From Chamaecrista fasciculata (lineage: Eukaryota > Streptophyta > Magnoliopsida > Fabales > Fabaceae): a stretch of 64,000 nucleotides of DNA. Below are positions 36,009 through 47,960 of this stretch, piece after piece. The notes under the pieces were generated by a model. That model was not told the origin of the DNA. It made no database searches and worked only from the letters and a program-made list of their open reading frames with translations. A program made the position numbers and the translations under genes. How positions within the stretch are numbered: the first letter of the stretch is position 1; each line of letters starts with the position of its first letter. Location of the stretch: assembly GCA_003254925.1 (NCBI GenBank), contig QANZ01019100.1, positions 17,761-81,760 on the forward strand, written 5' to 3'.

Positions 36009-36431
36009 GATTTTGGTTGGTATACCTTAGACATAATGTCACGAGAGAACAGTCGGCATTCTCGCTGTAAGCTCAAGCAAGAGCTATTGCTTGGCTTTAA
36101 TTTTTGTTTTAGACAAACCAGTGGTGCTGTAGAGTGAGTGTTTTACTCTGGTTGATTGTGATTTTGTGACATAATGTAAATGAGAAATTCATTTGAAGAA
36201 GCGCGGAAGTAACTAGGATATAGTTGTTGAGGTTTATATATGGAATGTTGCGTGAAGATCGGTTTCTTTTTCTTGTCTTCTGTTTTGATCTTTCCTGAGC
36301 TAAAACTAATTTCGTGCAGAAGAGTAGAAGCTCCTGTGAATAAATGAAGAGGTTATTACAAATTATTTATAAAAATGAGGGGTAGAGAGAGAATAGTATA
36401 CTAGTGTTTTTCTTGTCTTTTTTTTTTTTTT
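36009..36431 (+). other. BIG1 3' UTR
   Basis: Sequence between the BIG1 stop and the N gap. AATAAA at about 36340 is a possible polyadenylation signal. A poly-T run abuts the gap. Confidence 0.5.
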
Positions 36432-37000
36432 NNNNNNNNNNNNNNNNNNNNNNNNNNNNNNNNNNNNNNNNNNNNNNNNNNNNNNNNNNNNNNNNNNNNN
36501 NNNNNNNNNNNNNNNNNNNNNNNNNNNNNNNNNNNNNNNNNNNNNNNNNNNNNNNNNNNNNNNNNNNNNNNNNNNNNNNNNNNNNNNNNNNNNNNNNNNN
36601 NNNNNNNNNNNNNNNNNNNNNNNNNNNNNNNNNNNNNNNNNNNNNNNNNNNNNNNNNNNNNNNNNNNNNNNNNNNNNNNNNNNNNNNNNNNNNNNNNNNN
36701 NNNNNNNNNNNNNNNNNNNNNNNNNNNNNNNNNNNNNNNNNNNNNNNNNNNNNNNNNNNNNNNNNNNNNNNNNNNNNNNNNNNNNNNNNNNNNNNNNNNN
36801 NNNNNNNNNNNNNNNNNNNNNNNNNNNNNNNNNNNNNNNNNNNNNNNNNNNNNNNNNNNNNNNNNNNNNNNNNNNNNNNNNNNNNNNNNNNNNNNNNNNN
36901 NNNNNNNNNNNNNNNNNNNNNNNNNNNNNNNNNNNNNNNNNNNNNNNNNNNNNNNNNNNNNNNNNNNNNNNNNNNNNNNNNNNNNNNNNNNNNNNNNNNN
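36432..37000. other. Assembly gap (569 N)
   Basis: Unsequenced bases. The gap swallows the left end of the CGTGTC-rich MITE copy that resumes at 37001. Confidence 0.99.
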
Positions 37001-37282
37001 ACGTGTCAGTGTTCGACACTCGTATGACACCGACACGACACATATCCATAAATTTTAGAATATAAATTAATTTTTTGTAACTTTAACATAATAGACAAGA
37101 GAAAATAATAATAGATATGACATATATTATGAAGAAAAATTGTAATTTTTAATTTTTCATTAAAAATTATGAATATTTAATTATTTATATATATAAATAT
37201 ATGCCGTGTCGTGTCGCGTAATTTTGAGAGTTTGATGTGTCGCTGTGTCCGTGTACGTGTCATGTCCCGTGTCCGTGCTTCA
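37001..37282. repeat. CGTGTC-rich MITE, copy 2 (left end in gap)
   Basis: From ACGTGTCAGTG to CCGTGCTTCATAG it aligns along its whole length with the copies at 9799 and 59316, including the AT-rich core. Confidence 0.85.
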
Positions 37283-37680
37283 TAGACCAGACTTAAAAGT
37301 TAGAACCAACTTTTAGAAAAGAAAAAAAAAAGAGCGATCGTTTTATTTACCCGATACTTTACATTTGGGTTAGACAGGTCGATATTGACACAAGAATATG
37401 AAGAATGAAGTTCCATGCATGAAGCACAAGTATTAAGTCACATGATGTCTGTTTCTGGGTTGCTATATAGTTTACTAATCAATGTCTGAGTAATAACCTG
37501 CCCATATTCTATTTCCTTTCGAATCTCGGACACCGTAATGAGAGATTTTAGTAGTTTGGAGCATGAGCAGAAGTAATTCTTCAACTGACAAATGCTCCAC
37601 ATGACGATCCCCATATGCGAACCCGCCAAAGACTTCTCCCTAAAAACAGGTATCCCAATCTTTCATACCAGGTGCACTAC

Positions 37681-40600
37681 TTACTCTTTCAAACTGAGTC
37701 TTGCATTTTGAACCTTAACAGATAACTTCAACTTCTGTTCTTCCATATCCCTCAGAACAGCCAACAGGTTTGCACGATAAACTTCACATCGCTGATTTGT
37801 ACTCTGCAACTCCGCGGTCAACTCACGGATTCTTTTTTGCTTTTCTTCCTGAAGAAAAAGGATCCAAAAATGTAAGTTAATATGATACCACATGTTTATG
37901 AAGACATAAGGGTCTGATTGGTTGCCCTGTTTCCTGTTTCCATTTTCACTGAAAACAGGAAATATGACTGAAAACGTGTTTTGTACAGTTTTTTTGGAAA
38001 TGTTTTCTGGAAACATTTTCTGAAACAGGCTGAAAACAGGAAACGTCAAAAAGACGTTTCCAGTATTTCCAAAAACAAACTTATGATATTTTGCAACATT
38101 ACACAAAAGTAAACTATTTAATCATGTTAATATCATCATTTAGCTATAATCAAACTTAAAAACATATAAAAATTAGCGTTATTCAAGTTAACATAATTTA
38201 AATATGAATGAAAACGATTTTTTAACTTTGTAAAACAAACATATTTCTTAAATATTGAAAATTTTGAAATGAAAATAGAATTCCAGAAATGGAAACAGAA
38301 AATGAAAACAGGAAATATTTTCTTAAACCAATCAGGCCCTAAGTTTGCATATAAGATGTTCCACTCGTTTACCAACCCAACGACATCCACATTTGACCCC
38401 ATAGATACCGAATTGTTGGTTAAAATGTTAGATAAGTAGCATAATGCTAAAAATATCAATCAATTAAAAGGAACGGCCAGGTGGCATTGACAATCTGTCA
38501 CTCATTCAGGCACTATTGAAGAATAACAAATACTTCATGACAAACCAGCTTGATGGCATTGACGATCTATAAATGTATTTCAAGCTGCGGCACTTGGTAT
38601 TTAATACTTAATAAGAGTGACACCGGGAAGGATGATCATCGTAGAACTTTTTTAAAGTTTAATACCGGTAAAAAGCCATTATACTTAGATTAAATATGGA
38701 TACTTCTCATAACATATAATAAGAAGAAATTACTGTTTGGCCAGGAACTTGAGTGTACCCTTACAGTTTGGCCTGAGAAATGGCTAGAATAAACCAAGTG
38801 TGTCCGAGTTAGTGTGTTTGGACTCGTATTGTATGTACTAATCCTTAACCTTATTGACGACTATAAATAGAAGATTAATAAACACTTAGAGTTCCTGGCT
38901 AAGAATGAAATCAGTAAAGCGCTTTCAGAATTTTAATATTATTATCTTTCTCCACATAGTACCAGAATAGGGGTTTGAGAGAAAAGTAATACTCTATAAT
39001 TCTGTTGTTTCTGCTTCCTTTACTGAAGCTCATACCGTATCTCTGAAGAGCTTTGGCGCCCTCTCACTATATTACAGCACTCCTATTATGTTTGTCCCTT
39101 TTCCGGTGCCTAAAATATTTTTCATTTAGACAGAAAATACTCAGATCAGTATTAGAAATGTTAGGGAAGCCTATCCCTATTGAAAGTGATGTCATTTTTC
39201 ATCATGCACTTCCATGTGCCATTGCACCATTTTTTATCACCACCTTACATGCCACATGTGAGAGCATGTGTCTCACTGGTAGATGAACCAGCAAGATCAG
39301 AAGCCAACTGGCCTTTCCAATATTGTTCTTGGACTTGGTTTATAATGGCTTCTCATATTTAGCAGTAGCTTTGTGTGAAGGGGAGACCAACTAGAACCAT
39401 GTTGAACGCGCTGCTCATAGGAAGTAGGTCAAAGATTTTGAAAGCTATTAAATGTGTTTGCTGATGTGGCTGAGGAGAGCAACTGGGAGAGTGCCAAGTG
39501 CTCCAGTCATGGGAAGCAGGTAGAAGATTTCTTGGAGCCATTTCTTTAGTGAGAATGTCATTAACATCAGTTGCTTAAGATCTTGAATCACAATTGTGAT
39601 TGCAATTGGTGACCCTATGAGTTGCCATGTTTGGAGGGCAACACAAGTTGCGGTGTCTTATCTAGGTTTTTAAGTTTCAAGTTGATATATTCTTTACTTT
39701 AAACTAGATTGGTGTTGGGCCAAACCAAGAGGAATAAACTGTAATTTATTGGTAAAATAATTAGCTTACATTTTCAAAATAACAAAATCCTATGTCATTG
39801 CTTCACTGTGTAGGAGAGGTTTAACTTGCAATAGAAAAAGCATTTAGTATGCTATGATCTCCTAGTGTTTGCACAAGTAAAAGAATTTCTAAAAAAAATT
39901 CATATTAAATCCAGCTGAAAGAACGAAGTTGGGGTGACTAGCTGCTATGGCCTTGACTTAGGTCCTTTCATTTTTGTTCTCTCAATTCAAAAAAGACTGT
40001 AAGTTAGATAATCAGACAGCATGAAATTCCAGTGCCCGAAAAATTCCCACCCGAACCCCCCCCCAAACACCAGCAATTATTGCAAGGAAGACAATACCTT
40101 GTCCTTTAATCTGCACCTGTCTAACAGATTCAAATAAGGGCCTCCCATCACAAACAAGCAATAGGAGAGAACTAGCTAGAATGATAACATCAAAGTTATC
40201 ATTTTATTTATCTATTCCTTCCATTTAGTTCATATAAATGCCAGACTTCCCTCCGTAACAAATTGCCAAGATAAATCAATAGCTTCCATGTAGATTACAG
40301 TTGAAACCAGAGCTCCTTGAACAGATATATCCCTTTGGTTTGACAACCATGCCAGATTATGAATCGAGCATACACAACATGTGTAATTGAAAATGATGGA
40401 GCCTTTTCAATATAATACTACTTACTATATAGACATCAATACAGGCATCCAATTCATGGTTCATTAAATTTCTAGCTGATGTATCATGTATGGTATATGA
40501 TTCCAAAGGCAACATAAAATTCAAGATTGCCACACTACCATATCCAGAATATTAAATAATACGCAACATATACCAAATCTAGACCCTTTAAACCTTGATT

Positions 40601-42403
40601 AGGTTAACAAGATATGAGGGGAAAGAATTTATATTCAATGATAAACTTCATAGTGTTGAGCGAGAATAATATCATGCTATGTGATGCTTAAAATCGAAAA
40701 ATCATATATCATTTTCCAAAAATATATACCTCATCTTTAGCCCATCAAGCGTGACTAGTGGTGCATTATTGCTCTGAGAACTTTTACTTAATGCTAAATT
40801 GTAACATAAAGAATAAAATCTCAAGGTAAAGGAAACTAACCACAGCTGTACAAGTTGGCCGTTCATTTTCGTCAGTAGCAATTAATCCACCCTGGCTCCT
40901 GTCGGCTGGTGTAGCTCCTTCTGTAGTTCCACCACTTTGATTTTTGACAGCAGAAACCTTCTTAGCAGCTTCTTGCAAACCTTTCATTGCAATGTGATAA
41001 ATATGAATAGACTTTGCACCTTCTTCCACATATTTGATTACCTCTTGACGTAAATTGTTATAGCGAACAGTTAAAGACTCCCGAGAATTACTGTTGTACT
41101 CAGATGTATGTTCATCCAATAAAGCTCCAGTCTTTGCATTCATTGTCCAGCGTTTCAATACATAATGAGGAGGAAGTGTAAGAACATTTTTTGCTCTAAA
41201 GACTGCTAGTATATGCCTACAAATAATTCCTGAATACTCAAACATTTGACAGCTGCAGCTAGCTTTCATCTCAAGAGGATTAAAAGTAACTACGTGTGCT
41301 TTTTGGTTTTCTCCAAATTTGGCGACTCTGTAAGTGATCAAAGTTCCTGAATCATCAGTTTTTGTAGCAGGATTTGCAAGAGTTTCTACTAACTCATCTT
41401 GGAACTTCATAAATATCTTCCTCGTGTAAAGACTTGCAGCTTGCTTTTCCATAGGAGATGGTGTTTTTAAAATCGGACTGGTATTAGTAGTGTCATAGTC
41501 TGCTTTTAATTCCTTTTCATGCCATGTTGATACAGCTTTCTCATATTGTTTGACCAACATCTGTATAGTGGTTGATGCATTCACATATCCGTCAAAAAAA
41601 CCATTAAAATATTCATCTCCTTCATTTGAAGATATCTCTGCAAAGAAAGTGTCTCGCAAGAAAACAGGGACCCAACTTTGCCGTGCATTGTACATTGATT
41701 GAAGCCATTCATTATCCATGACGTAGTATCTGTCCAGAAGTGACCGCCAGCAAGACTCAAACTCATCAATGGTCTCACACTCGTTTATGCATCTCTGGAA
41801 TTCAGTTTCAAAAGAAGGATGTGATTGACATAAATGACCCAGCTTCTCTCGAGTTTCTCTGAATATGCTCCATTTACAGAACCTATGGCGAGTTTTAGGA
41901 AGAACTTGAGCAACAGCAACTCGTATGAAGGGGTCCAAATCAGATGTAATGGACAGAGGTTGGCGTCCGGACATGGCTTGGAGCCAAGTCCTGAAAAGCC
42001 ATATGATTGAGGCCTCAGATTCATTGAGAATCAATGCGCAACCAAATAATACTGGTTGTCCATGATGGTTAAAACCAGTGAAAGAGGCAAACGGTACCCG
42101 GTATCGGTTAGTCCTATAGGTTGTGTCCAATATAACAGCATCCCCAAAATAAGAGTAGTTCATTCTAGAAGCTACATCAACCCAAAATATATTTCCACCC
42201 GTATAATCATTGTCACCTTGAACTGCATAAAAGAAAGAGGGGTTCTCTGCTTGCATGCGTTTCAGATACTCCAGTACATGATGCGCCCCGCCGGCGAAAT
42301 TACGCTGTCTACTGCCACTCATAGCCTCAACGACCAACTGCGAAGCAATTTTTTCCGTATCTTTAAGAAGACAATTCTCAAATAATAAATATCGAATGAA
42401 CAA
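37681..42403 (-). CDS. FAR1-related sequence 5-like protein lacking the FAR1 domain
   Basis: Two sure exons on the minus strand: 42403-40841 (521 codons) and 37848-37681 (55 codons plus TAA), with a 3-kb intron between. The first encodes a MULE-type transposase domain (from AHHVLEYLKRMQAENPSFFY; acidic residues in VILDTTYR and TSDLDP) and a SWIM zinc finger (CxCx9CxH, CSCQMFEYSGIICRH). The last encodes the family's C-terminal coiled coil (RCEVYRANLLAVLRDMEEQK). This is the FHY3/FAR1 family of transcription factors domesticated from transposases, closest in my memory to FRS5. The N-terminal FAR1 (WRKY-GCM1-like) DNA-binding domain is absent: upstream sequence looks like a 5' leader. The start may be 42403 or the Met at 42322. 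A possible extra exon (40773-40730, reading SNNAPLVTLDGLK) does not keep frame. Product about 549-576 residues, nuclear if expressed. Confidence 0.82.
37910..38339. mobile_element. Tourist-like MITE in the FRS5-like intron
   Basis: A 430-bp element with inverted ends GGGTCTGATTGGTT and AACCAATCAGGCCC, flanked by TAA on both sides (37907-37909, 38340-38342), the TWA target duplication of PIF/Harbinger elements. The interior is rich in GGAAACAGG/CCTGTTTCC palindromes. No coding capacity. Confidence 0.88.
38343..40729. other. Remainder of the FRS5-like intron
   Basis: Non-coding intron sequence. GTTTGGCC recurs 31 bp apart near 38735-38770, as in the phased-unit repeats, but only one arm is present. 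A C-run lies at about 40057. No other gene is supported. Confidence 0.45.
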
Positions 42404-42760
42404 ACAATTACAAGGTATCAGAAAACAAAAGAGTTCTCGAGTTCACACCTCAACAAATTACGAGTAACAGAAGAAGCTATGATGAAACCTTGAGGTGCAG
42501 TGGAGTAAGAAACCCAGGAAATCGACGCTCTGCCGCGTCACATACTCGAGCCCTAACATAAGCTCCTGAGATTCTTGAGTGATTCGTCAATCTCGCAAGC
42601 TAGGGCTGAAGACTGAAGATTTTGCCGGAAACAAACGGAGTGAGTATGGGCTTCAATCTTTGAATGATTGAGAGAATAGTTAGAAATTTAGAATGCAGCG
42701 GTGAGATTGTCTCAGAATCTGAAGTATTGGATGATTTCAATTTTTAATGGAGCCTAAGCA
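42404..42760 (-). promoter_or_regulatory. Leader and promoter-proximal region of the FRS5-like gene
   Basis: Read on the minus strand it resembles a 5' UTR (GCCCTAGCTTGCGAGATTG and pyrimidine-rich sequence) with a likely leader intron ending just before 42385. It shows no sign of FAR1-domain coding. Confidence 0.45.
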
Positions 42761-42769
42761 TTGAGGTTT

Positions 42770-43515
42770 GAAAAACTAAACTTCATTTTGGTCCATTAAA
42801 TATAAGGTGAATTCTATTTTGGTCTTTAAAATAGTTTTCATTCAATTTTCGTCTTTGAACTTTTATATTAGTTCCATGCTCGTTAGCTCTAATTGTGATT
42901 TTGACATTTTGTTGACTTATGGTGTTATCTCTTATTTTTCTCTATTATAAGTGAATTGACGAAGAGACAAGTGAAATGATAAAGAGACAACTTTTTAGAA
43001 AGAAATATCAATAATAAATTTAGGCCAAAATGAAGTTTTTGATCACTTATATTTGGAATAAGTTGCAATCTTGCTCTTTATTTTTTTAAATATATAATTT
43101 TGATTTTACAAGTTTTTCAAAAGTTTTACTCTTTAGTCTAAAAAATTAAATTTATAATATCTTTTTCGTTTCAAGTTTGAAGTTTGATAAATAAAGTTAA
43201 ATTGGACTAGAAAAGTAAGTTGCTAATTTTATTGTCAAATGAATAAAGTTAAGTCATATCTCTCGATTCAATTTCAAATGTGATAAATTCAAAGCTACAT
43301 GTTATTCTTAAAGAGTTAACTTTTTTTTACCTAATTCTACCTAGTTGAAATTGTCAACAAATAAAATCAAATAGGGTCTAAGAGTACATTTGGGACTAGA
43401 AAGTAAAACTTTTAGTAAACTTAGAAGACCAAAATTGTAACAAAAAAAAAAGAATTGAATTGTAACTTATCTCAAAAATAAGGAATCCTAAGTGCATTTT
43501 GGCCATAAATTTATC
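42770..43515. repeat. Fold-back repeats upstream of the FRS5-like gene
   Basis: ATTTTGGTC-type words start at 42785, 42816 and 42845 (spacings 31, 29). Mirror partners lie near 43030 (GGCCAAAATGAAG) and near 43495 (TGCATTTTGGCC against the 43030 arm), so two adjacent or nested inverted-repeat elements are present. Ends are diverged. Confidence 0.6.
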
Positions 43516-43747
43516 TCTAATTTGTGAATAAGAATATTTTTCTTTCTCTCAATATCAACTTACTTATTATGACAAAAGTTCATCTCAATTGTTTAGATCA
43601 GAGATGACAACAAAAACTAGAAGAAATCACGTTTTAGATTAAAAGTGGAACAAATGAAAAGGTTTAAAGATCAAAATAGAACAAAAAATAATTTATAAAC
43701 CAAAAAAAAAAATTGTATAATAATTCAGAAACCACGATAAGATTTTG

Positions 43748-44402
43748 ACCTTAACAAAAGACCTGTTAGTGCCCCTAACGTTTGGGATCAGTTTCAATTA
43801 TGCCCACAACGTTTGTTTTGTGTCAATTATGCCCCCAACGTTTTACATTGTTGTCAATTATACTCTATTACTCTAACCTCAGTTTTTTGGGGGCCAAAGT
43901 CCTATTTTGGTCCCTCAAGTTTGCTAAAAGTTCCGTTTTGGTCCCTCAAGTCTCTGGCAGACTTTTCAGCGAGATACACGGCAACTCCGACGACTACGAA
44001 AACTCCTAAACCAAGGTTTTTTACCTCCTGAGTTCAATGGCGGCCTCCATTTTACAAAAAAATGACTAGCAAGCCACCAAACAATTACATAGTCGTCGAA
44101 AAAATTACACAATCGCCGAAAATCATATTTTTGGTTATTTGTTCGCAAAATGCAGGTTGCCATTGAACTTGGGATGTCAAAAAAACCTTGGATTGGGAGT
44201 TTTCGTAGTCGTCGGGGCCGTCATGTATCTCGCCGGAAAGTTACTCGGAGACTTGAGGGACCAAAATAGGACTTTGGCCCAACAAAATTAAGGTTAGGGT
44301 ATAATTGACGACAATGTGAAACATTTGAGGCATAACTAACACAAAACAAACGTTTGGGGCATAACTAAAACTGATCCCAGACATTAGGGTCATCAAGAGG
44401 TT
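43748..44402. repeat. Large fold-back element with phased units
   Basis: The left arm has AACGTTT at 43777, 43808 and 43837 and TCAATTAT at 43794, 43823 and 43854. The right arm mirrors it to about 44400 (GTTTGGGGCATAACT, ACTGATCCCAGACATTAGGG). A second inverted pair inside (GTCCTATTTTGGTCCCTCA near 43900, mirrored near 44255) continues the fold-back. No clean target duplication. Confidence 0.75.
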
Positions 44403-44449
44403 TTTTTTTTTTTGCCTTTTGACCTTTTTATATTGATACAAAACTAGGC

Positions 44450-44825
44450 AAAACCACTATTTACCTCCCTAAACTTTAGATTAACTTTCAATATCGTCTC
44501 CGGTGTTTTTTTTTGCCGTTAATTTCATCTCAAATATTTTACATTTTGGTCGATTTTATCTTTCAATTAACTTCTTTTAATAAATTAACGATAGACTTTA
44601 TGTCTTTATCATATTTTTTAATGTGAGTTAGGATTTGAGTTTTTTTAATCAATTTTGTATTATATGTCATTACCCACATAAAATATATCGTTGATATTTA
44701 GTTAAAGTGAGAACAAATGATATAATTAACCAAAATTTGAAATATTAGAAAAGAAATTGGTAAAAAAAATATTGAAGACGAAATTGAAAGTTGATATTAA
44801 ATTTAGAGAGCAAAAATGATACTTT
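44450..44825. repeat. MITE-like inverted repeat, copy A
   Basis: CACTATTTACCTCCCTAAA at the left is loosely mirrored by TTTAGAGAGCAAAAATGATA at the right. Diverged relatives occur at 48215-48425 (inverted) and 59700-60020. Confidence 0.5.
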
Positions 44826-44850
44826 TATTTATTAAATTAACTAGTATGGT

Positions 44851-44870
44851 ACCCGTGCATTCGCACGGGT
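44851..44870 (-). terminator. Helitron 3' hairpin
   Basis: The palindrome ACCCGTGCATTCGCACGGGT lies just inside the CTAG terminus on the minus strand. It is the rolling-circle termination signal of Helitrons. Confidence 0.85.
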
Positions 44871-45214
44871 GTGTTTGTTCGCATGGGTGTGTTTGTCTAC
44901 AATTCTATGGAAGTCATGAAACTGGTTTAGACAATATTGGCTTCTATGTACAAAAATACAGTAGCTATCAAACTGAATTGGACAGAAAAATACAGAATTA
45001 TAATTTGCAAGTGTAATGAAGCTGCATATTGCAAAAAAATTAACAACTATCCAGACAAATACAGAATTGTAATTTGCAAGTCTATGTAACTAAATTTGAT
45101 AAGGCAGAGTAGAGAAATGCAGACAAATGGTAAGTTAGCTACTATCCAGAGAAATACAAAAATTAGCAAGTATCCGTCATATAAATTAGATTCCCATGAA
45201 TGTCTTCCATTACC

Positions 45215-45330
45215 CCTTCAAGTTTGCTTGGCTAAAGTTCAACACCCTTCAATAAATGGAAGCAAAAATGAGATCATCCCAGCTGCACCCACAAATCCAA
45301 CAACACCGGCTGCAGCTACTGAACTCAGGT
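45215..45330 (-). pseudogene. Unassigned exon-like fragment in Helitron
   Basis: The minus strand reads VAAAGVVGFVGAAGMISF and then a stop, a hydrophobic membrane-segment-like stretch preceded by an AG acceptor. The source gene is not recognised. Confidence 0.3.
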
Positions 45331-45349
45331 AGAATATGAGCTTACTTAC

Positions 45350-45635
45350 CCATAGGCTCAGAAATCAAAATCCTGTGCCTACAAAGCCATACCCATTGAT
45401 GTGTCAGATGGTCAATTCCAGCACCATAAACAAATCTTCAAAGAAAAGGCATGTCTAATTTGAAAAGAGCTAAAGTTAAAAAATTAGTTGACTATTGAAG
45501 TTAGTTATTCCAAGTTCGGTTTCAAAAAAAATTGCTTTCTAAGTTTATGTATGATCAAGTAACAGCATATTACCTGATAGCGAAGGTTCTCAGTTTTATC
45601 CACCAAAACCTCAATCTTCTCTCCACGATCAAAAA
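45350..45635 (-). pseudogene. Captured VAMP72-type R-SNARE exon fragment
   Basis: A 62-bp exon at 45635-45574 encodes DRGEKIEVLVDKTENLR plus YQ, the second half of a VAMP72 SNARE motif (the family has VLDRGEKIELLVDKTENL). Its AG acceptor and GT donor are intact. The next piece (45378-45350) begins AQDF as expected but then reaches an early TGA. The rest of the SNARE motif, the longin domain and a proper anchor are missing, so this is a transduplicated fragment and not a gene. Confidence 0.7.
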
Positions 45636-45719
45636 CTGCAAATAATGACAAACATGAGTAAGAACTATCCATCAATATAGAGTATTATAGAGTATTGTAG
45701 ATAGTTTCCTATCAAGATT

Positions 45720-45845
45720 ACCTTCTCTATTAGGATACAAAACATGGAACCTTCTTAGGGATAGTGACAAATGCGATAATGTCTTCTCTTCTCTTCTAGT
45801 GTCCAGAATTTCACCATTAGAAGTTCTTTCTACTGCTGATATACT
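45720..45845 (-). pseudogene. Unassigned exon-like fragment in Helitron
   Basis: A ~40-codon open stretch on the minus strand (including SLRRFHVLYPNREG) between an AG acceptor and a GT donor. The source is unknown. Confidence 0.25.
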
Positions 45846-46545
45846 CTAAAGTAAATGTTATCATGCAAATCATGAATTTTGATACAACTTACATTGTTGG
45901 CAGCAAAAATAAGAGGCAGAGCAGGAAAAAAAAAAGAAGCATACCTTGTGTTAATAATAATAAAATAAAATCTTTCACACTTTCTGTAATGTACTTGTCA
46001 AAAGTGTCAAGAGTGACATAAAACCTTTTTCTATTTGCATCAAAATCAATATATATGATAACTTAAGTCTTGACACCCTAATCTTTACTGATAGATTAAT
46101 GTTCAAGGGACTGAATTCACCCCATAAAATCAACCTTGAGCATTTCAGCTCTTATTTGTTCAATGATTATCATACACCAGAAACCATTCTTCTCATTAGA
46201 CAGAGAAACTTACTGTTGTCCCTGAAAGACCTTCAACATCCTATTTTGCAAGAAGTCTGACCATCCACATCAAATCTATTAGTAGATTAAATCTGTTAGA
46301 AAGACCAAGATTCTATTATATTATTAAACATTAATTTGGTCCAAGATTATTAAAATTTATGGCAAGATTTATCAGCAACCTGACTTATAAAAGCATTTAA
46401 TCCAAATTCAGAATCATCATGCATATACTATGTTTCTTCATCAACCTTTAGAGCAGAATAATTAATATATCAACACATAATGCACCTTTCATATAAATAT
46501 CTTGGTGCAATGCAACTGTGATGACACAAGAACAAAGAAAGATAC

Positions 46546-46834
46546 CTGATAGGAGTATGAAGGGACAGTTTAAGATCAACCTTTGGCCAGTTTACAACAG
46601 CCTAAAGCATTTGACATAATATTGTTAACACAATATCCAACCATCACTGTCAAACAAAGGAAATCATAACATAAATACTTAAATATACCTTGCAGAATTC
46701 AGGGGACACAAAGAGCCGGGGGTATCGCTTATCTAATGAGAAAAAAAAAATTGAAGATATAAACGTACAGAAAAATTTATTGTCCTCACCTTAATGCTAT
46801 TATTAATTGATGGAGCTGGAGTATAATTGCGAAC
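46546..46834 (-). pseudogene. Captured CCAR1/DBC1-like exon fragments
   Basis: Three exon-like pieces in order on the minus strand: 46834-46790 (VRNYTPAPSINNSIK), 46732-46689 (KRYPRLFVSPEFCK) and 46601-46546 (AVVNWPKVDLKLSLHTPI). Each is bounded by AG and GT, and the last two join in frame. The words match my memory of plant cell-cycle-and-apoptosis-regulator-1-like proteins. The junction of the first two is not clearly in frame. Far too short to be a gene. Confidence 0.5.
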
Positions 46835-47283
46835 CTGCTGACAAATCAAAGTAAAAAATGAGCAACTTGCTATAAGCATTTTTTATGTTGATTTGAAACT
46901 GACATGCTTCAGTGCATTTTAAAAAATCAGCAATGATAAATAATAAAGAAAAAGTAATCGGGTTGAGGTACAAAAGATTCATGAAAGCTCATACAGAAGC
47001 CTGATTTTCTATAAGTTAGTTTACTTATTCTATAAGTAGATAAGATAACTTTGACCGGGCTGCCTAATGTCAGGATCTAAACCACTTAAAAATAAAGTCT
47101 ACCAAAATTACATTCTCCATCCCCATCTTCTTGATCGGATTTTGATGCAAACTTCCTTGATACCAGGCCATGGGCTTATTACTGAGGTGTAATTCCAAAA
47201 CTAATACAGACAAATCGCATAACACAATAAACTTTATTCAATTTTATTCAATTAGAAAAACCACATACACCAGCAAAAACAGA

Positions 47284-47395
47284 CAAAAGGAGCAAACTTT
47301 AATTTAAATCAACGAAGCAACTGAAGAAGGCAAAAAATAGCAAAAGGAGCAAACTTTAATTTAAATCAACAAAGCATCTGAAGAAGGGAAATCCA
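47284..47395. repeat. 57-bp tandem duplication in Helitron
   Basis: CAAAAGGAGCAAACTTTAAT starts at 47284 and again at 47341, each followed by nearly identical sequence through CTGAAGAAGG. Confidence 0.9.
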
Positions 47396-47463
47396 TTTTG
47401 GTCATAGCATCTAGTGAATAAGAAATCGAATTCGGCAACAGTGCTCCTACATCAAAACCTGAC

Positions 47464-47960
47464 ATCGAAATGCCTACAAACAAATCGAAATGGGCAACAG
47501 TGCTTACCGGAGATGGCGGGCGGAGACGCTGCGGAGGTGGAAGCGACGACTGCGGTAGAGGAAATCGGACACACACCTAAACGACGACTTCAGAAACCCA
47601 GAGAAGCAACCTGTCGACGCGAAAGGCAAAGCAAATGACAAAAAAAAAACATTTTTCAAACAGAATATGGAAGTATGAAAACAGAAAGGAAATGCGAGAA
47701 ACATTTGGACAATGAAATGCCTACGATGAAATTGAAATCGACAACAGTGGTTACCGGAGAGAGCTGCCGGCGAAGCGGCGGAAATTGCAAGCGACGACTT
47801 CGGCGGAGGAGGCAGAGATAACCGGCGACTTCAGAACGGCGCAGAACGAACCCCTCGACGGCAAACGAAAATGCAAATGACCCAGAGGCTGAATAGCAAA
47901 GCGCAGAGTGAAAAATGGAGTCTGAGGAGGGAGTACAAAGGTAGGTGCTGAAGATTTGTT
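47464..47960 (-). repeat. ~245-bp tandem duplication of a GC-rich first-exon-like block
   Basis: The motif AAATGCCTAC...TTACCGGAGA starts near 47469 and again near 47715. Both units on the minus strand read as a GC-rich exon ending CTCCG|gtaa, as a captured first exon or 5' UTR would. The units have diverged by roughly a fifth. Confidence 0.65.
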
